A stretch of DNA of 12,031 nt from NCBI GenBank assembly GCA_002353635.1, contig DEKA01000030.1, positions 22,987-35,017 of the forward strand, read 5' to 3'. Each line of letters begins with the position of its first letter. Position 1 is the first letter of the stretch. The DNA comes from Lachnospiraceae bacterium UBA2734. Its GTDB lineage: Bacteria > Bacillota > Clostridia > Lachnospirales > Lachnospiraceae. Positions 6,492-12,031 of this stretch are shown here, in pieces. Under the pieces are notes generated by a model. That model was not told where the DNA came from, ran no database searches, and saw nothing but the letters and a program-made list of their open reading frames with translations. The position numbers and the translations under genes were made by a program.

Positions 6492-6499
6492 GCTGATCT

Positions 6500-6570
6500 G
6501 CGGTTGTAGTACATCGGTAGTATGCGACCTTCCCAAGGTTGAGAGGCGGGTTCGACTCCCGTCAGCCGCT
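6500..6570 (+). tRNA. tRNA-Gly (anticodon CCC)
   Basis: The 71-nt sequence folds as a full cloverleaf. The acceptor stem is GCGGTTG with CAGCCGC, the D stem GTAC with GTAT, the anticodon stem CGACC with GGTTG around loop TTCCCAA, and the T arm GCGGG-TTCGACT-CCCGT. The anticodon at positions 34-36 is CCC, decoding GGG as glycine. The variable region is 4 nt and the discriminator base is T. The 3' CCA is not encoded and must be added by nucleotidyltransferase. The gene stands alone with its own promoter and terminator. I found no second copy of its 3' end that would suggest an integration site. Confidence 0.95.
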
Positions 6571-6578
6571 TGGTGAGA

Positions 6579-6620
6579 AAAAGCCTGTAGAGTCAACGAA
6601 GGTTGATTTTACAGGCTTTT
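6579..6620 (+). terminator. Strong rho-independent terminator after tRNA-Gly
   Basis: A 19-bp stem, with AAAAGCCTGTA (6579-6589) pairing with TACAGGCTTTT (6610-6620) and GAGTCAAC with GTTGATTT inside, closes on a GAAG tetraloop. The helix ends in A/T runs, so it can terminate transcription in both directions. It begins 8 nt after the tRNA. Confidence 0.9.
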
Positions 6621-6784
6621 CTGTGTTCAGACAGAATGCTTCATCGTGAAATATTGATGATCAGATGTTTCCGCGGGTTTTGATGGACACAAAGGAATCG
6701 TGACGATAATATTAAATTGTACCGGAAAAGGGTGCGGGTTCATTGGAAATTTCCGCCCGAATATGGGCAGAGAAAGGGGCGGCT
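6621..6784 (+). other. Intergenic region before the molybdenum hydroxylase operon
   Basis: This gap should hold the operon promoter. The best candidate pairs TTGATG (6680-6685) with GATAAT (6705-6710), but the 19-nt spacing is long. A 10-bp palindrome, GGAAATTTCC (6745-6754), lies downstream and could be an operator, though a 10-bp palindrome can arise by chance. I see no gene or known riboswitch here. Confidence 0.3.
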
Positions 6785-7048
6785 ATGAACATCTACGCAG
6801 TATGGCTCTTTGTCGGAATTGCAGTGATTCTGATCATCGGCGTCGGCAGTGTGTTCGTTGTGGAGCACCTGCGCAAAAGGGATTTCCAGGATCAGGTCAC
6901 AGGGAAGAAGCCGGAGAGAAAGGCGAAAGAGGGTGACCACGCACCTTATCCGGAATCGGAGGCTGCAAAGCAGGAGGATCCTCTGATCACTGCTGACCGC
7001 GAGGGACTGCGGATGAAGGGCGGCCAGAATCTGTTCGGCGGGCACTGA
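6785..7048 (+). CDS. Small single-pass membrane protein of unknown function
   Basis: This 87-residue protein has one hydrophobic segment at its N-terminus (about residues 4-26, VWLFVGIAVILIIGVGSVFV), followed by a basic HLRKR stop-transfer sequence and a long charged, proline-containing tail. The basic residues directly after the helix predict a cytoplasmic tail. I do not recognise a family. ATG 6785 is chosen because AAAGGGGC at 6773-6780 precedes it and the hydrophobic helix then begins at once. It ends 19 nt before the FAD subunit gene, so co-transcription is likely. A role as a membrane anchor for the hydroxylase is conceivable but only inferred from position. Confidence 0.7.
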   Translation: MNIYAVWLFVGIAVILIIGVGSVFVVEHLRKRDFQDQVTGKKPERKAKEGDHAPYPESEAAKQEDPLITADREGLRMKGGQNLFGGH

Positions 7049-7067
7049 AAAAGGTGGTTTAAGTTAT

Positions 7068-7865
7068 ATGTTCACAGCAAGAGATTACTGTCGTGCAGGT
7101 TCCATGGAGGAGGCCTGGACGCTGTATCAGAAGAAAAACAACATCGTCGTAGGCGGCATGCAGTGGCTGAAGATGTCGGATGCCTCCTATGGAACATTGA
7201 TTGATCTTTCAGGCCTGGGACTTGACCGGATCGAGGAAGATCAGTATGAATTCCATATTGGCGCGATGACAACGCTCCGACAGTTAGAGACAGATGCGGG
7301 ATTCAATGCATATACGGACGGCGCAGCGAGAAAGGCACTCTCCGGCATCGTAGGCGTTCAGTTCCGAAACCTCGCTACGGTCGGCGGTTCTGTTGCGGGC
7401 AGATACGGCTTCTCGGATGTCTGTACGCTTTTGCTGTGCCTTAATACGTATGTGCATCTGTTTCATGCGGAGACATCATCGGAGATTCCGCTTGCAGAAT
7501 TCCTTGCGCACCCCTGTTCGCGGGACATTGTGACAGGGATCACGGTCAAAAAGGTGAAAACGAAGGTTTTCTATGAATCAGTGCGCAACACAAGGACTGA
7601 TTTCCCGATTCTGACCTGTGCGGCATCCCTCCGCTATAACGAAACTCCATCGAAGATTCTTCTCTCGATCGGTGCGAGGCCGCAGAAGGCTGTCCTCTTT
7701 GCAGCGCCTGCGGAAGACGCCGCCAAGGATCCTGCTGCGTTTGCAGCACGAGTGGCTGAAGAAATCCCCACAGGCAGCAACGTTCGCGGCAGCGCGCAGT
7801 ACAGAAGTCATCTCGTGCAGGTGCTGGCGGAGCGCGCGGCACGAAATCTCTTTCAAAAGGACTGA
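7068..7865 (+). CDS. FAD-binding subunit of a xanthine dehydrogenase-family molybdenum hydroxylase
   Basis: This is the medium subunit, passing electrons between FAD and the iron-sulfur subunit in a cytosolic three-subunit complex. The first FAD motif appears as VVGGMQWLKM (27-36, canonical AGGTDLL) and the second as TVGGSVAGRYGFSD (104-117, canonical TIGGNIANASPAAD). Both are divergent but keep the glycine pairs and final aspartate. A C-terminal domain with the RNTRTDFPILTCAASLR segment matches the CO dehydrogenase flavoprotein C-terminal domain. At 265 residues it is slightly shorter than typical (about 280-290). AAAAAGGTGG precedes ATG 7068. The next gene starts 6 nt after its stop, so the subunits are co-translated. 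Confidence 0.88.
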   Translation: MFTARDYCRAGSMEEAWTLYQKKNNIVVGGMQWLKMSDASYGTLIDLSGLGLDRIEEDQYEFHIGAMTTLRQLETDAGFNAYTDGAARKALSGIVGVQFRNLATVGGSVAGRYGFSDVCTLLLCLNTYVHLFHAETSSEIPLAEFLAHPCSRDIVTGITVKKVKTKVFYESVRNTRTDFPILTCAASLRYNETPSKILLSIGARPQKAVLFAAPAEDAAKDPAAFAARVAEEIPTGSNVRGSAQYRSHLVQVLAERAARNLFQKD

Positions 7866-7871
7866 ACGGCA

Positions 7872-8363
7872 ATGACTGTAACGATAAATGTAAACGGGAA
7901 GGCGATCTGCGGGGACATCGCGCCGGACCTTCTTCTTATAGATTTTCTGCGGGACCACGGGTGCCTGTCCGTGAAGAGGGGGTGCGACACCTCCAATTGC
8001 GGCGCCTGCACGGTACATATGGATGGAAAACCAGTGCTCTCCTGCGGCATTCTTGCGGCAAGGGCAGACGGACATCAGATCACGACGCTCGAGGGACTGC
8101 AGAAGGAGGCGCTGGAATTCGGCGGCTTCATTGCCGATGAGGGAGCAGAGCAGTGCGGCTACTGCAGTCCGGGCCTCATCATGGAGTGCATCGCGATGGT
8201 GCGCGAGTGCAGAGAGAAGGGAATTGACAATCCCAGTGATGAAGACATCAAGGCGTACCTTGCAGGGAACCTTTGCAGGTGCTCCGGCTATGAGGGGCAG
8301 ATGCGCGGAATACATGCATTTTTTGAGTGGAGAAGGTCACATAGGGATGCTTCGATTCTATAG
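7872..8363 (+). CDS. 2x[2Fe-2S] subunit of the molybdenum hydroxylase
   Basis: This 163-residue small subunit relays electrons from the molybdenum centre to FAD. The N-terminal plant-ferredoxin-type cluster is bound by Cys38, Cys43, Cys46 and Cys58 (CxxxxCxxC...C). The C-terminal helical cluster domain uses Cys95, Cys98, Cys135 and Cys137 (QCGYCSPG and NLCRCSGY), with Gln94 placed to contact the molybdopterin as in the family. All eight ligands are present, so both clusters should assemble. Length is normal. The ribosome binding site is modest (AAAGG at 7856-7860, inside the end of the FAD gene), in keeping with translational coupling. Confidence 0.95.
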   Translation: MTVTINVNGKAICGDIAPDLLLIDFLRDHGCLSVKRGCDTSNCGACTVHMDGKPVLSCGILAARADGHQITTLEGLQKEALEFGGFIADEGAEQCGYCSPGLIMECIAMVRECREKGIDNPSDEDIKAYLAGNLCRCSGYEGQMRGIHAFFEWRRSHRDASIL

Positions 8364-8379
8364 GGAGAAATTAGCATAG

Positions 8380-10797
8380 ATGCGAACAGGTGATGAGGCG
8401 AAAGGCCTTACCGGGAATTTAAAAGTAGTCAACCACAGCTGGCGCAAGAAGGACGCAGACCAGCTGATCACCGGAAAGCCGGTTTATACACAGGACATTG
8501 CGCCGAAGGACTGCCTTGTCGTGAAGGTTCTGGAGTCGCCGTATGCGAATGCGATCATCGAGGACATCGACACTTCCGTCGCGGAGAAGGTGCCCGGGGT
8601 GGCCGCTGTTTTCACATGGAAGGATGTGGACCAGAACGCAAGACGCTATACGAAAGCCGGTGCGACTTTTCCGGAGTCGAGTCCTTATGACAGGCTTCTT
8701 CTGGACCGCCACATGCGCTATATCGGCGATGGGGCGGCCATTGTCGCGGGTGAGGATGAGAAGTGCGTAGATAAGGCGATGCGCCTCATTAAGATCAAAT
8801 GGAATGTGCTCGAGCCTGTGCTGGATATGCACAAGGCGATCGACAATAAGATTCTGGTGCATCCCGAGGACAACTGGGAGAGCATTGTGCCCGTCGGCGC
8901 GGACAACAAGAGAAACCTCTGTGCGCACAGCGACGAGAGCGACGGCGATGTGGAGGCTGTACTGAAGTCCTGCGATATCGTCATCGATGAGACGTACCAC
9001 ACGCAGGCCTGTCATCAGGGCTATATGGAGCCGTTCTGCACGTGGTGCACGAAGGACCCCTATGGGAGACTGGTGATTGTCAGCTCGACACAGATTGTTT
9101 TCCATGTGCGCAGGAATGTGGCGAATGCGCTGCATATTCCAAAGTCCATGATCCGGGTTGTGAAGCCGAGGATTGGCGGAGGATTCGGCGCAAAGCAGAC
9201 CTCTGTCATGGAGATGTACCCCGCCTTTGTCACGTGGAAAACAGGCAGGAATGCGAAGATGGTCTTTACAAGGCGCCAGTGCCTGACACAGGGGACGCCG
9301 CGTCATGAGATGGAGATGCACGTGCGCCTCGGCGCTATGAAGGACGGGACGATCCGCGGCATCTATCTGTACACGCTCTCCAACGCGGGAGCGTACGGCG
9401 AGCACGGGCCGACCACAGTGGGCCTCTCCGGGCACAAGACGATTCCACTCTACCGCCCGGAAGCATTTCGCTTTGTCACGGACGTTGTTTATACGAATAT
9501 CAATGCGGCGGGCGCCTACAGAGGGTTCGGCGCGACGCAGGGCATGTTCGCCGTGGAATCCGCGGTGAACGAGCTCTGTCATAAGCTGCACAGGGATCCC
9601 ATGGATCTTCGCCTGCAGAATATTGCTCATGAGGGCGATATCATGCCGGGCTACTACAATGAGCCCAATACCAGCTCCAATCTCGACCGGTGCATTCAGA
9701 AGGTGCGGGAGATGTCCGGCTGGGATGCCAAATACCCTGGACAGAAATTTACAACACCCGATGGCAGGCATATGGCGAGAACGGTCGGTATGGCCATCGC
9801 CATGCAGGGCTCCTCTATCAGCGCGGTGGATGTGGGCGGTGCAACGCTGCGTCTCGAGGAGGGCGGCTTCTATATGCTGATCCTTGGCTGTGCGGACATG
9901 GGAACAGGGTGTGACACGATCCTCGCCCAGATCGCTGCGGAGGCACTCGACTGCCCTCTGGATAAGATCCAGGTGTCTGGCGCGGACACAGATACTTCTC
10001 CATATGATTCCGGCTCCTATGCCTCCAGCACGACCTATCTGACCGGCCGCGCTGTGCGGGATGCCGCGCTGGAACTGAGAAAGAAGATCATCCGCGAGGG
10101 TGCACGCCTTCTCGGCTGCCCGGAGGAGGACGCGGATTTCGACGGCGAGTATGTGCGGTATGTGCCGCTGAAGGTGCAGGAGCCTTCTGAAAATAAAGCT
10201 GCCGCAGATCCGGAGGAGAAAAAAGTCTCCTTGAATGAGATCGCGGAGCGCACCGTGACGAATATAACAGGGATTCTCGAGGCGACGAACACGCAGTCCT
10301 CGCCGACGTCGCCGCCGCCTTACATGGCGGGCGTTGCAGAGCTCCTCACAGACCTCGACACCGGTGAGTGCCGTGTAGAGAACTACTACGGCGCCATCGA
10401 CTGCGGCACGACGATCAATCCGAACCTCGCCCGCGTGCAGGCGGAGGGCGGCATTCTTCAGGGCATCGGCATGGCACTCTATGAGGGGGTCCACAGGACG
10501 GAGAAGGGTGCGCTCATTGAGAACTCTTTCATGCAGTACAAGATGCCGGCAAGGCCGGATATCGGACAGATCCACATCAGCTTTGACCCGAGCTACGAGC
10601 ACCTTGGACCGTACGGCGCAAAGTCCATCGGTGAGCTGGTGATCGATACGCCCTGCCCCGCCGTCGCAGAGGCTGTATACAACGCGTGCGGCGTCAGAAT
10701 GAGGACGCTTCCCATCACGAGAGAGGACATCGCCATGGCAGGAATCAAGGGGGAAGAAGGCAGCGTGGCAGCACAGGAAAATCCTTCTCTGCGTTGA
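8380..10797 (+). CDS. Molybdopterin-binding catalytic subunit, xanthine dehydrogenase/aldehyde oxidase family
   Basis: This 805-residue large subunit would hydroxylate a heterocycle or aldehyde at the molybdenum site. It shows the aldehyde oxidase a/b hammerhead start (GKPVYTQDIAP), GGGFGAKQ near 265-272, AGAYRGFGATQ near 377, DSGSYASSTTYLTGRA near 543-558, DCGTTINPNLARVQAEGG, and GAKSIGE (746-752) with the catalytic Glu752. The AYRGFG loop fits xanthine dehydrogenase-type enzymes and excludes CO dehydrogenase (AYRCSFR). It is somewhat longer than the common ~770, with a lysine- and glutamate-rich insert near residues 600-625. The substrate cannot be read from sequence; purine is plausible. 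A stop codon directly before ATG 8380 fixes the start, and AGGGAG at 8362-8367 overlaps the preceding stop. No cofactor maturation genes are in the window. Confidence 0.92.
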   Translation: MRTGDEAKGLTGNLKVVNHSWRKKDADQLITGKPVYTQDIAPKDCLVVKVLESPYANAIIEDIDTSVAEKVPGVAAVFTWKDVDQNARRYTKAGATFPESSPYDRLLLDRHMRYIGDGAAIVAGEDEKCVDKAMRLIKIKWNVLEPVLDMHKAIDNKILVHPEDNWESIVPVGADNKRNLCAHSDESDGDVEAVLKSCDIVIDETYHTQACHQGYMEPFCTWCTKDPYGRLVIVSSTQIVFHVRRNVANALHIPKSMIRVVKPRIGGGFGAKQTSVMEMYPAFVTWKTGRNAKMVFTRRQCLTQGTPRHEMEMHVRLGAMKDGTIRGIYLYTLSNAGAYGEHGPTTVGLSGHKTIPLYRPEAFRFVTDVVYTNINAAGAYRGFGATQGMFAVESAVNELCHKLHRDPMDLRLQNIAHEGDIMPGYYNEPNTSSNLDRCIQKVREMSGWDAKYPGQKFTTPDGRHMARTVGMAIAMQGSSISAVDVGGATLRLEEGGFYMLILGCADMGTGCDTILAQIAAEALDCPLDKIQVSGADTDTSPYDSGSYASSTTYLTGRAVRDAALELRKKIIREGARLLGCPEEDADFDGEYVRYVPLKVQEPSENKAAADPEEKKVSLNEIAERTVTNITGILEATNTQSSPTSPPPYMAGVAELLTDLDTGECRVENYYGAIDCGTTINPNLARVQAEGGILQGIGMALYEGVHRTEKGALIENSFMQYKMPARPDIGQIHISFDPSYEHLGPYGAKSIGELVIDTPCPAVAEAVYNACGVRMRTLPITREDIAMAGIKGEEGSVAAQENPSLR

Positions 10798-10852
10798 CTT
10801 ACTGCTCTATAGATGATAACCTGTATACAGGCTGTAATTGATGACAATTGCA
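10794..10852 (+). promoter_or_regulatory. kduI promoter region with palindromic operator candidate
   Basis: TTGACT (10794-10799), overlapping the stop codon of the hydroxylase gene, is a good -35 match; the -10 is poor (TAACCT at 10817-10822 with 17-nt spacing). CCTGTATACAGG (10820-10831) is a perfect 12-bp palindrome placed over the -10 and start region. Its TGTATACA core resembles operators of GntR/FCD-type regulators of sugar-acid catabolism. A second inverted repeat, TGTAATTG-ATGA-CAATTGCA (10833-10852, one G-T pair), follows directly. Repression of kduI and kduD by a regulator not present in the window is inference. Confidence 0.45.
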
Positions 10853-10871
10853 CAAGGAGGGTTATAACTTC

Positions 10872-11714
10872 ATGGATATCAGATACAGTGCCAATCAAAG
10901 AGATGTGAAGAGGTATACAACACAGGAGCTGCGCGACGAGTTCCTGATCACCGGAATTTACCAGCCGGATCAGGTGACCTGCACATACTCCCATGTAGAC
11001 CGCATGGTTGTCTTCGGCTGCATGCCCGTGCATGAGAGCGTGCCGCTGAACAAGGGAATTGATCCCTGGAAGAGCTTTGGAACGCATTATATTCTTGAGC
11101 GCCGGGAGATCGGTATTTTCAATATCGGCGGTGCAGGCAAGGTGACTGCTGACGGGAAGGAATATGCCCTCGGCTACAAGGACTGTCTGTATCTCACAAA
11201 GGGCAACAAGGAAGTCTCCTTTACTTCTGACGATCCTGAGCATCCGGCCAAGTTCTACATGGTGTCCGCACCGGCTCACTGCTCTTATGAGAACCGCCTC
11301 ATCACAATGAAGGAGGCCAACCACAGACCGCTTGGCTCCAAGGAGCAGTGCAACGAGCGTGTGATCAATCAGTTCATTCATCCGGATGTTCTCAAGACCT
11401 GCCAGCTCTCCATGGGCATGACAGAGCTCAAGTCCGGATCTGTATGGAATACAATGCCCTGCCACACGCATGAGAGAAGAATGGAGATCTACACCTACTT
11501 CGAGGTGCCGGAGGGACAGGTTGTTTTCCATATGATGGGTGAGCCGACACAGACGCGCCACATCGTGATGAAGAACGAGGAGGCTGTCATTTCGCCGTCC
11601 TGGTCCATCCATGCGGGATGCGGCACATCCAACTACACATTCATCTGGGCTATGGGCGGAGAGAACCAGGAGTTCGATGATATGGATAACTTAAAACCTA
11701 CAGATCTTCAGTAA
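10872..11714 (+). CDS. kduI: 5-dehydro-4-deoxy-D-glucuronate isomerase
   Basis: This zinc-dependent cupin-type isomerase converts 5-dehydro-4-deoxy-D-glucuronate to 3-deoxy-D-glycero-2,5-hexodiulosonate during breakdown of pectin or glycosaminoglycan unsaturated uronides. At 280 residues it is full length. The zinc ligands are all present: His198 and His200 in MPCHTHERRME, Glu205, and His247 in SWSIHAGCG, each two positions beyond the E. coli ligands 196, 198, 203 and 245. MVVFGCMPV and LERREIGIFNIGG are further family segments. ATG 10872 is preferred, with AAGGAGG at 10854-10860; the TTG at 10848 lies upstream of that site. The kduD gene starts 24 nt after its stop, so the two form an operon. 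Confidence 0.95.
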   Translation: MDIRYSANQRDVKRYTTQELRDEFLITGIYQPDQVTCTYSHVDRMVVFGCMPVHESVPLNKGIDPWKSFGTHYILERREIGIFNIGGAGKVTADGKEYALGYKDCLYLTKGNKEVSFTSDDPEHPAKFYMVSAPAHCSYENRLITMKEANHRPLGSKEQCNERVINQFIHPDVLKTCQLSMGMTELKSGSVWNTMPCHTHERRMEIYTYFEVPEGQVVFHMMGEPTQTRHIVMKNEEAVISPSWSIHAGCGTSNYTFIWAMGGENQEFDDMDNLKPTDLQ

Positions 11715-11738
11715 CAGATGACTGGAAAGGAGTTAACT

Positions 11739-12031
11739 ATGGCAGGAATTCTGGACAAATTCAGACTTGACGGAAAAGTGGCATGGATCACAGGCGCTTC
11801 CTATGGCCTTGGCCTTGCCTATGCAACGGCTTTTGCGGAAGCTGGCGCGAAGAAGATTATTTTCAATGATATCAACCAGGATCTCGTGGACAGAGGCATG
11901 GCAGAGTACAGGAAGAGAGGGATCGATGCGTACGGCGCTGTCTGCGACGTGACGAACGAGGATCAGGTCAATGTCTTCGTCAACGACGTGACCAAGAAAT
12001 TCGGCGGCATCGATATTCTCGTCAACAACGC
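11739..12031 (+). CDS. kduD: Short-chain dehydrogenase, probable KduD (partial, 3' end outside the window)
   Basis: The first 97 residues of a classical NAD(P)-dependent short-chain dehydrogenase are visible. The cofactor motif TGASYGLG spans residues 18-25, an acidic Asp44 follows the second strand and favours NAD, DVT lies at 70-72, and the sequence ends inside NNA at residue 96 onward. The catalytic Ser-Tyr-Lys residues lie beyond the edge. Directly after kduI the expected role is 2-dehydro-3-deoxy-D-gluconate 5-dehydrogenase, the next pathway step. Gluconate 5-dehydrogenase of the same subfamily cannot be excluded from this fragment. AAAGGAG at 11726-11732 gives a strong start. Confidence 0.85.
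   Translation, partial: MAGILDKFRLDGKVAWITGASYGLGLAYATAFAEAGAKKIIFNDINQDLVDRGMAEYRKRGIDAYGAVCDVTNEDQVNVFVNDVTKKFGGIDILVNN

Noticed and set aside
6500..6570. tRNA-Gly as an integration site for a genomic island carrying the hydroxylase operon
   Set aside because: No direct repeat of the tRNA 3' end, no integrase and no compositional break by eye were seen within the window.
8419..10602. A very long open frame (727 codons) on the - strand opposite the molybdopterin subunit gene
   Set aside because: The + strand frame has unmistakable family motifs throughout. The antisense translation is rich in His, Arg and Leu and shows no recognisable domain, as expected from codon bias in a GC-rich gene.

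Overview
The window is a densely coded stretch with every recognisable gene on the + strand and strong AGGAGG-type ribosome binding sites. It carries a UPF0210/DUF711 protein, a short undecaprenol-kinase-type DgkA, a COG3937 phasin-like protein next to an ABC1 kinase, a Bacillus-type Xpt, and a tRNA-Gly whose CCA end is not encoded. Together these suggest an anaerobic Firmicute of class Clostridia, perhaps Lachnospiraceae. The family-level assignment is inference; base composition looks moderately GC-rich by eye and was not computed.

Layout. (1) 1-3240: a PFL/UPF0210 gene, a PfkB-type fructokinase, and a diacylglycerol/undecaprenol kinase, separated by intergenic DNA rich in inverted repeats. 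A ~60-nt repeat family lies just after the stop codons of the first and third genes. (2) 3241-5840: a phasin-like gene behind a -10-like box and a ~120-nt leader, a rho-independent terminator, an AarF/UbiB-like kinase with two C-terminal membrane segments, and a large interrupted hairpin of about 110 nt. (3) 5799-6620: xpt with its own -10-like box, then a free-standing tRNA-Gly(CCC) with promoter, leader hairpin and a very strong terminator. (4) 6785-10797: a small single-pass membrane protein followed by the three subunits (FAD, 2x[2Fe-2S], molybdopterin) of a xanthine dehydrogenase-family molybdenum hydroxylase, apparently one operon. (5) 10794-12031: kduI and the start of kduD (cut by the window edge), with a perfect 12-bp palindrome in the promoter region that looks like an operator.

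How the genes fit together. KduI and KduD would carry uronate-derived 5-dehydro-4-deoxy-D-glucuronate to 2-dehydro-3-deoxygluconate, a pectin or glycosaminoglycan catabolic step. The hydroxylase operon and xpt could both act on purines, but only their closeness suggests this. AarF and the phasin-like protein form a plausible functional pair of unknown role. Nothing here is clearly a mobile element, CRISPR array or defence system. The least explained content is intergenic: a pair of related ~60-nt repeats, a pair of related 5' leader motifs at identical distance from two start codons, and two elaborate hairpin regions (2662-2768 and 5626-5739).
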